From Butyrivibrio sp. (GTDB lineage Bacteria; Bacillota; Clostridia; Lachnospirales; Lachnospiraceae), in NCBI RefSeq assembly GCF_017635265.1, contig NZ_JAGBLU010000004.1, positions 1 to 64,000 of the forward strand: DNA of 64,000 nucleotides, given 5' to 3'. The notes under the pieces were generated by a model. The model was not told where the DNA came from and did no database searches. It saw nothing but the letters and a program-made list of their open reading frames with translations. The first letter of the stretch is position 1. Every line of letters starts with the position of its first letter. The translations under genes and the position numbers were made by a program. Positions 18,906 to 29,860 of the stretch are shown here, piece after piece.

Positions 18906-21368
18906 ATGAACAGAGAAGAGTTTTTAGAGAAGTTTAAGGGGAGAGTAGTTTTTTTGGACGGAGCCACCGGAACAAACCTCATGAAGGCCGGCATGCCGGC
19001 AGGTGTCTGCCCCGAAAAGTGGATACTTGATCATAAGGAAGTTATGTTGGAACTTCAAAAAAGCTATGTAGATGCAGGGGCGGATATTATCTATGCCCCT
19101 ACTTTTACAGGTAATAGGATAAAGCTATCCGATTATGGGCTTGATGATGATATAGAGTCTATTAATACAAGTCTTGTTGAGCTTGCCAAAAAGGCTGCCG
19201 GAAAAAAGGCCCTTGTTGCAGGTGATATCACCATGACGGGAAGGCAGCTTAAACCTATAGGAAATCTGGGATTTGAAGAGCTTATTGATACCTACAAAGA
19301 ACAGATAAGGATACTTGAAAAAGCAGGGTGCGACATTATAGTTGTTGAGACCATGATGAGCCTTCAGGAGTGCAGAGCTGCACTTCTTGCAGCCAAGGAA
19401 GTTTCTGATATTGCCGTTATGGTGACATTAACTTTTGAAGCAGACGGAAGAACTCTTTATGGTTCCGGGGCAAAGTCAAGTGCCATTACTTTAGAGGCAC
19501 TTGGAGCCTGTGCCATTGGTGCTAACTGCTCTACGGGACCTGACAAGATGGAAGAGATCATAAGGGATATGGCAAGCGTAACGGGTATTCCTATTATTGC
19601 CAAGCCAAATGCTGGACTGCCTTCTGTTGATGAGAATGGAAATACTGAATATGACATGGATGAGGATACCTTTGTCATAGAGATGAAAAGGCTTATTGAT
19701 GCAGGTGCGAGTATAGTAGGTGGATGCTGCGGAACAACTCCTGCATACATTGGCTCCTTGAGAAAAGAATATGAGAGCTATAAACTTCCCGTTGATATTC
19801 CCAGAAAGATCGAGGGAAGAAGATATCTTTCTTCAGAGAGAAACAGCCTCTCTTTCGGACTTGACGATAATTTTATGATTGTCGGAGAGAGAATTAATCC
19901 TACCGGAAAAAAGAAGCTTCAGGCACTTCTTCGTGAAGGTGACCTTTCAATGGTTTCTGATTTTGCAAGAAGTCAGGAAGAAGAGGGAGCAGCTATTCTT
20001 GATATCAATGTGGGCATGAGCGGCATAGATGAAAAAGAAATGATGCTAAATGTCCTTGAGGAAGTTATGTCTCAGACGGATTTACCTCTTTGCATTGACA
20101 CCAGCAGTAGTGAAGTCATGGAGGCTGCCCTTAGGATTTATCCCGGCAGGGCTCTTATGAACTCTATTTCACTTGAAAAGGGTAAGGCAGAAAAATTCCT
20201 TCCTCTTGCAAAAAAATATGGCGCTATGTTTATTCTTTTGCCCTTGTCTCCTGAAGGTCTTCCCAAGGATACAGAGGAAAAAATAGAAAATATAAAAGAA
20301 CTTACAAAAATGGCGCAGGAAAACGGCCTTGAACTGGAAGATATAGTTGTTGACGGACTTGTTGCAACAGTTGGCGCTGATAAGGAAGCAGCAATAAAGA
20401 CTTTGGATACTATAAGCTTTTGCCATGATAATGGTTATGCGACTGTGTGCGGTCTTTCCAATATTTCTTTTGGCCTTCCTGAGAGAATGAATGTAAATAC
20501 AGCCTTTCTTACCATGGCGATTTCAAGGGGACTGACTATGGCGATTGCCAATCCGTCTCAGGAAATGCTGGTAAATGCAGCATTTGCGTCAGATCTTTTA
20601 CGCAACAAGGAAGGGGCTGATATAAGATATATCGAAAGGATGCAGCGCCTTGCAGAAAAAAAAGAGGATAAAATCGCTACGGAAGGTGCAGGGGGAAAAG
20701 AGGATAAATCAGGCTCTACAAATAGTGATGATATTCTTGCTATAATAAAAGGTGACGTTCTAAAGGGCGCAAAGAGAACTATCGAAAAAGATACTCAGAC
20801 AGCTCTTGATATGGGAATTGCTCCCAGAGTGATTTTGGACGAAGTGCTCATGCCGGCCATAAACGAAGTCGGAGATCTTTTTGATAAAGGAAAATTCTTT
20901 CTTCCGCAGTTGATTTCGGGTGCTGAAGCCATGAAGCTTTCGATTGGGATTTTGGAGCCTCTTCTTAAAGACAAAGATACATCGGACCAAAAGCTTCCGG
21001 CAGTAGTAATTGCTACTGTCCACGGGGATATTCATGATATTGGTAAAAACCTTGTTGCGCTTATGTTAAAAAACTATGGTTTTAATGTCATAGATCTGGG
21101 CAAGGACGTGCCCAAGGAAGAGATAATAAAGGCAGCAAGAGATAATGATGCCGGTATTATAGCTCTTTCAGCCCTTATGACAACTACCATGAAGGAAATG
21201 AAAAACGTGGTGGATTTGGCTCATAAAGAGGGACTGGATTCCAAGATCATCATAGGTGGTGCCGTTGTTACACAGGACTATGCAGATGAGATCGGAGCTG
21301 ACGGATACTCGTCAGATGCTGCTGATGCAGTAAAAGTTGTAAAACAGATTTTAAATATCGAAGATTAA
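18906..21368 (+). CDS. metH: B12-dependent methionine synthase without reactivation domain
   Basis: It transfers a methyl group from methyltetrahydrofolate to homocysteine through cobalamin. The 820-residue order is: homocysteine-binding domain (1-290; FLDGATGTNL, zinc Cys in GANCSTGPD and GGCCGTTP), pterin-binding domain (about 320-570; GERINPTGKKK and DINVG), a poorly conserved charged linker (about 580-605), B12 cap domain, then B12-binding domain with DIHDIGKN. The C-terminal AdoMet-dependent activation domain of E. coli MetH is absent, as usual in Clostridia, where a separate activator protein exists. The gene is followed 20 bases later by ilvB. No B12 or SAM riboswitch fits in the 43-base upstream gap. 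Confidence 0.9.
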   Translation: MNREEFLEKFKGRVVFLDGATGTNLMKAGMPAGVCPEKWILDHKEVMLELQKSYVDAGADIIYAPTFTGNRIKLSDYGLDDDIESINTSLVELAKKAAGKKALVAGDITMTGRQLKPIGNLGFEELIDTYKEQIRILEKAGCDIIVVETMMSLQECRAALLAAKEVSDIAVMVTLTFEADGRTLYGSGAKSSAITLEALGACAIGANCSTGPDKMEEIIRDMASVTGIPIIAKPNAGLPSVDENGNTEYDMDEDTFVIEMKRLIDAGASIVGGCCGTTPAYIGSLRKEYESYKLPVDIPRKIEGRRYLSSERNSLSFGLDDNFMIVGERINPTGKKKLQALLREGDLSMVSDFARSQEEEGAAILDINVGMSGIDEKEMMLNVLEEVMSQTDLPLCIDTSSSEVMEAALRIYPGRALMNSISLEKGKAEKFLPLAKKYGAMFILLPLSPEGLPKDTEEKIENIKELTKMAQENGLELEDIVVDGLVATVGADKEAAIKTLDTISFCHDNGYATVCGLSNISFGLPERMNVNTAFLTMAISRGLTMAIANPSQEMLVNAAFASDLLRNKEGADIRYIERMQRLAEKKEDKIATEGAGGKEDKSGSTNSDDILAIIKGDVLKGAKRTIEKDTQTALDMGIAPRVILDEVLMPAINEVGDLFDKGKFFLPQLISGAEAMKLSIGILEPLLKDKDTSDQKLPAVVIATVHGDIHDIGKNLVALMLKNYGFNVIDLGKDVPKEEIIKAARDNDAGIIALSALMTTTMKEMKNVVDLAHKEGLDSKIIIGGAVVTQDYADEIGADGYSSDAADAVKVVKQILNIED

Positions 21369-21388
21369 ACATATTAAGGAGTTTATTC

Positions 21389-23014
21389 ATGATAGGTGCG
21401 CAGGCAATCGTAAAATGTCTTCAATGTGAAAATACAGAGGTCATTTTTGGATATTCAGGAGTGGCAATTGATCCTTTTTGGAATGAAATGCTAAAGACAG
21501 ATATCAAAAAGGTTCTGATTCGTACGGAACAGAATGCGGCTCATTGTGCCAGCGGATATGCCAGAGTCAGTGGGAAAGTCGGAGTGTGTGCAGTTACTTC
21601 AGGACCCGGTGCTACAAATCTCATAACAGGAATTGCAACTGCCTATGCGGACAGTATTCCTCTAGTTGCTATTACCGGACAGGTTAACAGCGATATGATC
21701 GGAAGTGATGTGTTTCAGGAAGCAGATATAACGGGAGCCGTTGAGTCTTTTGTTAAATACAGCTATCTTGTGAGAAATGTTGAAGATATCCCAAGGATAT
21801 TTAAAGAGGCTTTTTATATTGCAGGAAGCGGAAGAAAAGGACCTGTTCTTATAGACATTCCTTTTGATGTTCAGACAGCGGAATTTTCAGGTAAGTTCTC
21901 ATATCCTGAGACAATTTCCATGAGAACATATAAGCCAACGGTAAACGGTAATATTGTTCAGATAAAAAAGGTCATCAAAGAAGTTGAAAAGGCAAAGCGT
22001 CCGATTATCTGTGTGGGCGGAGGTGTTCATTTAAGCGCAGCAGAAGATGAGATAGTAAGGTTTGCGGAAATAAATGATGTGCCTGTCGTTTCTACAATGA
22101 TGGGTATAGGAGTTATGCCGACAGACCATCCGCTGTATTTTGGCATGGTGGGAAACAACGGACAGGCCTATGCCAACAGGGCAATGAATGAGTCTGACCT
22201 TCTTTTGATGGTTGGTGCCAGAGTAGCAGACAGGGCTGTAAACAGACCGGATCTTATTACAGAGAATAAGGTCATGGTTCATATAGATGTTGATCCTGCA
22301 GAAATCGGTAAAAATGTAGGTCCTACAATTCCGCTTGTTGGAGATATCAAGCATATTTTTGAAGATTTTCTGGAACAGGATGATCACAATGATAATCATG
22401 ATGACTGGGTTAAGCTTTTAAAAGAGTACAAGAAAGAAATGCAGGTAGAAAGAAAGCCTGCGGGAGCAGCTTATGTTGATCCCCAAATTTTTATAAATAA
22501 ACTATCCGATGCCGTTGACAGGGATGCAATCTATGTGGCTGATGTGGGACAGAATCAGATGTGGTCCTGTTCATATTACAAGGTAAAAGAAGGAAGATTT
22601 TTGACATCCGGCGGCATGGGAACAATGGGATATTCAATTCCGGCTGCCATGGGAGCAAAGCTTGCTGATTCAAAAAAACAGGTACTGGCTGTGATTGGAG
22701 ATGGTGCCTTTCAAATGTCAATGATGGAGCTGGCTACAATGAGGCAGTATGACATTCCCGTAAAGATTGTTGTTATGAAGAACGGATATCTGGGCATGGT
22801 CAGAGAACACCAGCACTTTGCTTATGACGATAATTACTCAATGGTTGAACTTTCAGGAGATCCTGACCTTTCACTTATTGCCGCAGCTTATGGCATGGGA
22901 TATATGAAGGTGGATGGAAATAGTGATATAGATGGTTCTTTAATAGAGTTTTTAAAGGACGATAAAGCTTTCCTGATGGAAGTGGTTGTTGATCCTATGG
23001 CACTGACCAGATAA
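21389..23014 (+). CDS. ilvB: acetolactate synthase large subunit
   Basis: A thiamine-diphosphate enzyme, 541 residues, catalysing the first common step of valine, leucine and isoleucine synthesis. The catalytic Glu is in RTEQNAAHCASGYARVSG. The ThDP/Mg motif is GDGAFQMSMMEL ending in the NGYLGM region. It is slightly shorter than typical IlvB (560-570). Because catabolic AlsS is similar in size, the assignment as biosynthetic rests on the two small-subunit genes and ilvC that follow. The ATG follows AAGGAG and lies 20 bases after metH. Confidence 0.9.
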   Translation: MIGAQAIVKCLQCENTEVIFGYSGVAIDPFWNEMLKTDIKKVLIRTEQNAAHCASGYARVSGKVGVCAVTSGPGATNLITGIATAYADSIPLVAITGQVNSDMIGSDVFQEADITGAVESFVKYSYLVRNVEDIPRIFKEAFYIAGSGRKGPVLIDIPFDVQTAEFSGKFSYPETISMRTYKPTVNGNIVQIKKVIKEVEKAKRPIICVGGGVHLSAAEDEIVRFAEINDVPVVSTMMGIGVMPTDHPLYFGMVGNNGQAYANRAMNESDLLLMVGARVADRAVNRPDLITENKVMVHIDVDPAEIGKNVGPTIPLVGDIKHIFEDFLEQDDHNDNHDDWVKLLKEYKKEMQVERKPAGAAYVDPQIFINKLSDAVDRDAIYVADVGQNQMWSCSYYKVKEGRFLTSGGMGTMGYSIPAAMGAKLADSKKQVLAVIGDGAFQMSMMELATMRQYDIPVKIVVMKNGYLGMVREHQHFAYDDNYSMVELSGDPDLSLIAAAYGMGYMKVDGNSDIDGSLIEFLKDDKAFLMEVVVDPMALTR

Positions 23015-23045
23015 GTTTTTACATGGGTAAAGAAAGGTACTAGAC

Positions 23046-23528
23046 ATGAAGCGAATATATTCAGTTCTTGTAGAAAACAGAGCAGGTGTGCTTTCTAAAG
23101 TGGCAGGTCTTTTCTCAAGAAGGAATTTCAATATTGATTCTCTTGTTGTAGGTGAAACAGCAGATAAGAGTGTCTCCTGTATGACTATTGTTTCTACGGG
23201 AGATGAGCGCACTATTGAACAGATTGAAAAGCAGCTCAACAAAAAGATTGATGTTATCAAGGTTAAGACCTTTAAGGAAAGCATGAGTATCAACAGGGAG
23301 CTTATGCTTATAAAGGTGAAATATAACAGGGACAACAGAAGAGATATAATGGAAAACTGCCAGATTATGGGAGCATCCATAGTTGATATGTCCAAAAATA
23401 TGATGGTCATTCAGATATGCGATACATCAGAGAGAATTGAACTTTTTATAGAGATGTTAAAAAGTGTCAGCATTGTTGAAATAGCAAGGACCGGAACAGT
23501 GGCTTTAACCAAGTGTAAGGAGCAGTAA
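23046..23528 (+). CDS. ilvN: acetolactate synthase small (regulatory) subunit, first copy
   Basis: A 160-residue protein starting with an ACT domain (YSVLVENRAGVLSKVAGLFSRRNFNIDSL), which binds valine for feedback inhibition. A C-terminal domain follows, with MIVKVK-like and ARTG (IVEIARTGTVAL) segments. It sits 31 bases behind ilvB and is presumably its direct partner. It differs clearly from the second small subunit gene downstream, so they are paralogues rather than a recent duplication. Confidence 0.9.
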   Translation: MKRIYSVLVENRAGVLSKVAGLFSRRNFNIDSLVVGETADKSVSCMTIVSTGDERTIEQIEKQLNKKIDVIKVKTFKESMSINRELMLIKVKYNRDNRRDIMENCQIMGASIVDMSKNMMVIQICDTSERIELFIEMLKSVSIVEIARTGTVALTKCKEQ

Positions 23529-23561
23529 CTTTATTACTTTAAAGCCAAAAAGAAAAAATGA

Positions 23562-23589
23562 TTGACACGGGGTTTATTGAGAGTATAAT
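23562..23589 (+). promoter_or_regulatory. strong promoter before the second ilvN
   Basis: Perfect TTGACA (23562-23567) and perfect TATAAT (23584-23589) with a 16-base spacer. A leader of about 45 bases, including the palindrome ATACATGTAT, precedes the start codon. It would transcribe the second small subunit and ilvC apart from ilvB. Confidence 0.75.
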
Positions 23590-23639
23590 TTGAAATAAAT
23601 TCCAAGCTTTACATACATGTATACAACAGGGGAGTATAA

Positions 23640-24143
23640 ATGCAAAAAAAAGTTTTTCAGTTGCTTGTTGATAATAATCCCGGAACACTTTCCAGGATAT
23701 CAGGACTTTTTTCCAGACGAGGATATAACATTGAAAGTATAACTGCCGGTACCACAGCAGATCCGAGATTCACACGAATTACCATTGTTGCGTCAGGGGA
23801 TGATGTGATACTTGAGCAGATAGAGAAACAGGTGAGAAAGCTTGTGGATGTAAGAGATATTCATGAGCTTTTACCCAAAGACAGTGTTTACAGAGAACTT
23901 GCTCTTGTAAAGGTTAAAGCAGAAGCAGATAAGAGACAGAGTATTCTTGCTACAGCCAATATATTCAGAGGTAACATAGTCGATGTCAGTATTGACTCGG
24001 TAATTATAGAGATTACGGGAAGCCAGTCCAAGGTTGACGCATTTTTAAAGCTCCTTGAAGGCTATGAGATTCTTGAACTTGCCAGAACGGGAATTGCCGG
24101 TCTTGGGCGAGGCACAGATAACGTTATTTATTTAGACGAATAA
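23640..24143 (+). CDS. ilvH: acetolactate synthase small (regulatory) subunit, second copy
   Basis: A 167-residue ACT-domain protein (FQLLVDNNPGTLSRISGLFSRRGYNIESI; ARTGIAGLGRG near the end). It is of normal length for IlvH/IlvN. It has its own strong promoter and lies 48 bases before ilvC. Which large subunit it serves is open: only one is encoded here, so it may share IlvB with the first copy or pair with a large subunit elsewhere. The symbol is used only to tell the two copies apart. Confidence 0.88.
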   Translation: MQKKVFQLLVDNNPGTLSRISGLFSRRGYNIESITAGTTADPRFTRITIVASGDDVILEQIEKQVRKLVDVRDIHELLPKDSVYRELALVKVKAEADKRQSILATANIFRGNIVDVSIDSVIIEITGSQSKVDAFLKLLEGYEILELARTGIAGLGRGTDNVIYLDE

Positions 24144-24179
24144 TTTGATTATTCAATTTTCAATATATCAAGATAGTAG

Positions 24180-25220
<1,041 letters not shown>

Positions 25221-25250
25221 TTTGAAAATGAATATATTTTAGACTATGAT

Positions 25251-25287
25251 AGAAAGGGTATCCTTTTGTGATACTCTTTCTATTTTT
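25251..25287 (+). terminator. intrinsic terminator after ilvC
   Basis: Arms AGAAAGGGTATC (25251-25262) and GATACTCTTTCT (25270-25281), with one G-T pair, a 7-base loop, then ATTTTTG. Confidence 0.85.
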
Positions 25288-25309
25288 GTGCAAAGCACTT
25301 GCTGAGGGC

Positions 25310-25369
25310 TTTTTCGAGCTTAGTGCGAACAATGCAAGTTTACTTAACGAAGTTTTTTCGAGTTTAGTG
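25310..25369. repeat. short direct repeat upstream of the YfhO gene
   Basis: TTTTTCGAGCTTAGTG (25310-25325) recurs as TTTTTCGAGTTTAGTG (25354-25369), one mismatch, 44 bases apart. It lies between the ilvC terminator and the yfhO-like gene. Function unknown. Confidence 0.6.
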
Positions 25370-25396
25370 AAGCCTGCAATAAGTTATGGAGTGAAA

Positions 25397-27796
25397 ATGA
25401 AAAAGAAATATTATACCCCGATGATTATGTTTTTAAGTGCGTTTTTAATGTACGTGCTTGCCATCCTGCCTATTTTGATTTCCAGAGGATTGCCGTTTTT
25501 CTATTATGGCGATTATAATGTTCAGCAGGTTCCGTTCTATATTGCGGCCCACAGAGCCGTAAGAAACGGAGAGTTTTTCTGGAACTGGAATATAGATCTG
25601 GGCGGAACAATGTTTGGGGATTTTGCCTTTTATCTGTGGGGAAGCCCTTTCTTTTGGATTACAGTTCTTTTCCCTGAAAATGCAATTCCATACCTAATGC
25701 CGTTTCTCATGGCACTTAAGTATGCTACAGCAGCTACCTGTGCGTACCTTTATATTGAAAGGTATACTTACAAGTATACCTATGCCATGATTGGCGGCTA
25801 TTTGTATGCTTTTTCCGGGTTTAATGCATGTAATATTGTATTTAATCACTTTACTGATTCTGTTGCCTTTTTTCCGCTTTTTCTCCTTTGTTTTGAAGAG
25901 CTTATGGATGCAGAGGGCAGAAATAAGTATAAAAGATTCATTTTGTTTGCCATAATGACTGCCTTTATGTCTGTTGTTAATTACTATTTCTTCTTTGGAC
26001 AGGTAGTTTACATGGTTCTGTACTTTGTGGTCAGATACATAAAGGGAAGTACCGTAAAACAGGTTGCAGGACGTTTTTTTAGAGCTCTTTTGGGCGGGAT
26101 ACTTGGTGTTATGATCTCAGGCTTTTTCCTTATGCAGGCATTTGCAGGTATACAGGGAAACACCAGACTTGATAATTTTATAAACGGTTATGACATTCTT
26201 GTGTACCCAAGCGAAAAGCTATTATGGGATATAGTAAAGAGTGTGTCCATGCTGCCGGATATCATAGGAAAGGGAACGCTTTTTTATACAGGAACAGTCA
26301 AAAATGCTTCGCTTGCGGCATATTTACCGCTGTTTGGTCTATCCGGTGTAATTGCATATTTTCTTTTGAACAAGAAAAAGCATAATTGGGAAAAGACAAT
26401 GCTCATAATATGTGCTGTTATCGCTTTTGTCCCTGTGTTTAACGCAGCCTTTTCAATGTTTAACAGTTCGTACTATGCCCGCTGGTTTTACATGCCAATA
26501 CTTCTCATGTGCCTTATGACTGCTCAGGCTGCTCAAAGAGGTAAATCCAGACAGATGAAGATTGGGGCTGTGGCAGCTGTCTTAATGTTTATGTTCTTCT
26601 GCCTTGTGTATTTCTTCCCGTCCAAAAATGACAGTGGGGAGATGGTCATGTTTAACATGACTGAGAACAATACGATTTTTTTACGGGATGTGCTTGGAAC
26701 AGCAATTTTGAGCTTCTTTCTGTTGATGTCAATATTTGTTGTTCCTAAGAAATGTAAACTGGACAAAGAAAAAGCCCTTATTAAAATAAGGGATGTTGTG
26801 ATTTTGTTTGTTGTTATCTGCAGCTGCATTCTTGCTACCTTTATACCTGTAAAGAATGGAAGTTCTATAATCAGTGACAGAGGAAAACAAAAGTGGCAGG
26901 AGCAGATGCTGTTTAACAAAGTAAATGTTGATCAGAGTGATTTTTGCAGAGGTGAGGTGGATTCCACTTCAACCAACTATGATATTGTCTGGGGAATTCC
27001 TTCCATTCACTGCTTTTTAAGTACGGTTCCTTCGGAAATCTTTGACTTTCTCGACGGAACTTTGGGAATAACAAGAACTGTTGAGACCAACATACCTGTT
27101 TCAAGAGCCGGGGCAAGAGCGATTCTTTCCGCCAGATATTATTTTGAAAATGCAGATATCAGCAAGAACAGAGTTTACAACAACGGTGAGGGCACAGAAG
27201 GGTATGTGTTCATTGATAATCAGGACGGCTTTGATATTTTTGAGAATCAGAACTTCATTCCGATGGGATTCACCTATGACTATTACATACAGGAGTCTGA
27301 GTGGGAAGACTTAAATGCTGATGATCATGATCTTGATCTTGCCAGAGTTCTTATAATTCCTGATGAAGTTGCACTTGAAATCGGCGATACCCTTAATATG
27401 ACTGAGCTTTTTGCAGAAGACCTCATGGAAGACGACTTTTCTTACTATGACTTTGAAATTGAATGTGACAAAAGAGCTGCCACGTCCTGCACGTCCTTTG
27501 AAACAGACACTTATGGCTTTACAGCTAAGACAGCTATGCTTAGTGATAATACACTTGTCTTTTTCTCGGTGCCATATACCAAAGGCTTTAGCTGCACTGT
27601 TGATGGACAGGAAACAGAGATTTTATCTGCTGATTACGGACTTATGGCCATACCTGTTCAGGGAGGATGCCATGAGATAAGAGTTACATATACCCCTGAA
27701 GGTTTTAAAAGCGGTCTGATCATAAGTATTGTCGGGCTGGCTGTTTTAGGCGTTCTTACATGGTATACATTAATTTATATCAAGAAAAATGATTAA
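25397..27796 (+). CDS. yfhO: YfhO family polytopic membrane protein
   Basis: The 799-residue protein starts with many membrane helices (residues ~5-510). An extracytoplasmic domain of about 260 residues and one last helix near the C-terminus follow. The N-terminal signature DYNVQQVPFYIAAHRAVRNGEFFWNWNIDLGG, given here by its key parts GDYxxQ and WxWNxDLG, is that of the YfhO family. In Bacillus and Listeria, YfhO homologues act outside the membrane to glycosylate teichoic acid with CsbB-made lipid-linked sugars; the same role is inferred here. The ATG at 25397 follows GGAG. The frame is open 129 bases upstream, but that part has no signal-like sequence. Confidence 0.85.
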   Translation: MKKKYYTPMIMFLSAFLMYVLAILPILISRGLPFFYYGDYNVQQVPFYIAAHRAVRNGEFFWNWNIDLGGTMFGDFAFYLWGSPFFWITVLFPENAIPYLMPFLMALKYATAATCAYLYIERYTYKYTYAMIGGYLYAFSGFNACNIVFNHFTDSVAFFPLFLLCFEELMDAEGRNKYKRFILFAIMTAFMSVVNYYFFFGQVVYMVLYFVVRYIKGSTVKQVAGRFFRALLGGILGVMISGFFLMQAFAGIQGNTRLDNFINGYDILVYPSEKLLWDIVKSVSMLPDIIGKGTLFYTGTVKNASLAAYLPLFGLSGVIAYFLLNKKKHNWEKTMLIICAVIAFVPVFNAAFSMFNSSYYARWFYMPILLMCLMTAQAAQRGKSRQMKIGAVAAVLMFMFFCLVYFFPSKNDSGEMVMFNMTENNTIFLRDVLGTAILSFFLLMSIFVVPKKCKLDKEKALIKIRDVVILFVVICSCILATFIPVKNGSSIISDRGKQKWQEQMLFNKVNVDQSDFCRGEVDSTSTNYDIVWGIPSIHCFLSTVPSEIFDFLDGTLGITRTVETNIPVSRAGARAILSARYYFENADISKNRVYNNGEGTEGYVFIDNQDGFDIFENQNFIPMGFTYDYYIQESEWEDLNADDHDLDLARVLIIPDEVALEIGDTLNMTELFAEDLMEDDFSYYDFEIECDKRAATSCTSFETDTYGFTAKTAMLSDNTLVFFSVPYTKGFSCTVDGQETEILSADYGLMAIPVQGGCHEIRVTYTPEGFKSGLIISIVGLAVLGVLTWYTLIYIKKND

Positions 27797-27880
27797 ATTT
27801 GATATGTGTTTTGCTTCTGATTTTCATGTTATATTTACTAGTATATTTTTGATATTTCTTATTACTTAGGCAGTATCCGC

Positions 27881-27892
27881 ATCCGATCGGAT
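27881..27892. promoter_or_regulatory. 12-base palindrome upstream of leuC
   Basis: ATCCGATCGGAT is a perfect palindrome 43 bases before the leuC start codon, in an intergenic stretch of 138 bases. It may be an operator, but no cognate regulator is visible. Confidence 0.35.
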
Positions 27893-27934
27893 TTAGTCAG
27901 ATATAAACTATTATTGAAGAGGAGAATGACGTGT

Positions 27935-29206
27935 ATGAGCAAAATGACCATGACTCAAAAAATTTTGGCAGCCCATGCGGGACTTTCTGAAGTAAGACCA
28001 GGGCAGCTTATTGAGGCAGACCTTGATCTGGTACTTGGAAATGATATTACAAGTCCCGTAGCTATCAAAGAAATGGAAAAGTTTAATAAAGAGGGAGTAT
28101 TTAACAAAGATAAGATTGCCCTTGTACCTGACCATTTCGTTCCCAATAAAGATATTAAGTCAGCCGAGAACTGCAAATGCGTAAGAGAATTTGCCAGAAG
28201 GAACAGCATTACGAATTATTTTGAGGTTGGAAAAATGGGCATTGAGCATGCTCTTTTACCGGAAAGCGGACTTACACTTCCCGGCGATCTTATAATTGGA
28301 GCTGATTCTCATACATGTACATATGGAGCACTCGGAGCATTCTCTACAGGTATAGGCTCAACAGATATGGCAGCCGGAATGGCAACGGGAAAAGGCTGGT
28401 TTAAGGTTCCTTCTGCCATTAAATTCAATATTGTTGGAAAGCCTTCCAAGTGGGTAAGCGGTAAGGATGTTATACTACATATTATTGGAATGATCGGTGT
28501 TGACGGAGCTTTGTACAAATCAATGGAGTTTGTGGGTGAGGGCATAAAGAACCTATCCATGGATGACAGATTTACTATTGCAAACATGGCAATTGAAGCC
28601 GGCGGAAAAAACGGTATTTTCCCTGTGGATGAAATAGCTGTTAATTATTTAAATGAACACGCAAACGGAAAAAGCTATACCGTATATGAGGCAGATCCTG
28701 ATGCGGAATATGACGAAGAGTATACCATTGACCTTGGACAGCTTAAGCCGACGGTATCTTTTCCTCATCTTCCTGAAAATACTCATACCTTTGATGAAAT
28801 CGATGATATTAAGATTGACCAGGTTGTTATCGGTTCATGTACAAACGGCAGAATAGACGACCTTAGATGTGCAGCAGAGGTTCTTTCCGGTAAGCATGTG
28901 GCTGAGGAAATCAGATGTATAGTGATTCCGGCTACACAAAAGATTTATATGCAGGCTATGAAGGAAGGACTTCTCGAAACATTTATTAATGCAGGTGCGA
29001 TTGTATCTACTCCTACCTGTGGACCATGCCTTGGTGGATACATGGGAGTTCTGGCTTCCGGAGAGAGATGTGTTTCTACAACCAACAGAAACTTTGTCGG
29101 AAGAATGGGAGCTATAGATTCTGAAATTTATCTGGCTTCACCGGCTGTTGCCGCTGCAAGTGCAGTAACAGGTAAAGTTTCACAACCATCAGAAATAGGT
29201 CTCTGA
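27935..29206 (+). CDS. leuC: 3-isopropylmalate dehydratase large subunit
   Basis: The [4Fe-4S] subunit that isomerises 2- to 3-isopropylmalate in leucine synthesis. The 423-residue length and the [11 protein letters not shown] start identify the short LeuC/HacA-like class common in Clostridia and archaea. Cluster Cys are in GSCTNGR and [10 protein letters not shown]. The motif [15 protein letters not shown] holds active-site residues. The ATG at 27935 is preferred because AAGAGGAG precedes it. The partner gene leuD follows after 57 bases; leuA and leuB are not in this window. Confidence 0.94.
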   Translation: MSKMTMTQKILAAHAGLSEVRPGQLIEADLDLVLGNDITSPVAIKEMEKFNKEGVFNKDKIALVPDHFVPNKDIKSAENCKCVREFARRNSITNYFEVGKMGIEHALLPESGLTLPGDLIIGADSHTCTYGALGAFSTGIGSTDMAAGMATGKGWFKVPSAIKFNIVGKPSKWVSGKDVILHIIGMIGVDGALYKSMEFVGEGIKNLSMDDRFTIANMAIEAGGKNGIFPVDEIAVNYLNEHANGKSYTVYEADPDAEYDEEYTIDLGQLKPTVSFPHLPENTHTFDEIDDIKIDQVVIGSCTNGRIDDLRCAAEVLSGKHVAEEIRCIVIPATQKIYMQAMKEGLLETFINAGAIVSTPTCGPCLGGYMGVLASGERCVSTTNRNFVGRMGAIDSEIYLASPAVAAASAVTGKVSQPSEIGL

Positions 29207-29263
29207 TATCGCACCAAAGCTGATCAGATATAAACATTTGTTTACACAAGGAGAAGAATAGAT

Positions 29264-29755
29264 ATGAAAGCTGCAAAGGGAACGGTTTTTAAATATGGTG
29301 ATAATGTAGATACAGACGTAATTATTCCTGCAAGGTATCTTAATACAACAGACCATGCTGAACTTGCAAAACACTGCATGGAAGATATTGACAAGGACTT
29401 TACTTCTAAGGTAAAGACCGGAGATATAATTGTTGCCGACAAGAATTTTGGATGTGGCTCGTCAAGAGAACATGCTCCGATAGCTATCAAAGCATCAGGT
29501 GTCAGCTGCGTCATAGCCAAGAGCTTTGCGAGGATTTTTTATAGAAACAGCATAAATATCGGACTTCCTATTATCGAATGTGAGGAAGCTGCAGAAAATA
29601 TCAAGGCAGGAGATACAGTATCAATCGATTTTGATACAGGTCTTATTACAGATGAGACAAGCGGCAGGACTTTTACCGGACAGGCTTTTCCGCCATTTAT
29701 GCAAAAAATCATTGATTCGGAAGGTCTTATCAATTATATAAACAACAAGGAATAA
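29264..29755 (+). CDS. leuD: 3-isopropylmalate dehydratase small subunit
   Basis: The swivelling-domain subunit that completes the active site of LeuC. At 163 residues it is the short form matching the short LeuC. Typical motifs are [16 protein letters not shown], given here as DNxDTDxIIPARYL, and [20 protein letters not shown] precedes the ATG. The same 12-base word TCAGATATAAAC occurs 40 bases before this start codon and 38 bases before that of leuC. A strong terminator follows. Confidence 0.95.
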   Translation: MKAAKGTVFKYGDNVDTDVIIPARYLNTTDHAELAKHCMEDIDKDFTSKVKTGDIIVADKNFGCGSSREHAPIAIKASGVSCVIAKSFARIFYRNSINIGLPIIECEEAAENIKAGDTVSIDFDTGLITDETSGRTFTGQAFPPFMQKIIDSEGLINYINNKE

Positions 29756-29762
29756 TAAACAG

Positions 29763-29812
29763 ATGCTTTGTTTTTTGAGGTGTGATGCCTTTAAAAACAA
29801 AGCATTTTATAT
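29763..29812 (+). terminator. intrinsic terminator after leuD
   Basis: Perfect 13-base arms ATGCTTTGTTTTT (29763-29775) and AAAAACAAAGCAT (29793-29805), followed by TTTATATT. Confidence 0.8.
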
Positions 29813-29860
29813 TATTATATTAGTTGTGAATTTTTGAGAAAAGATAAGAAGGATTGTTAT

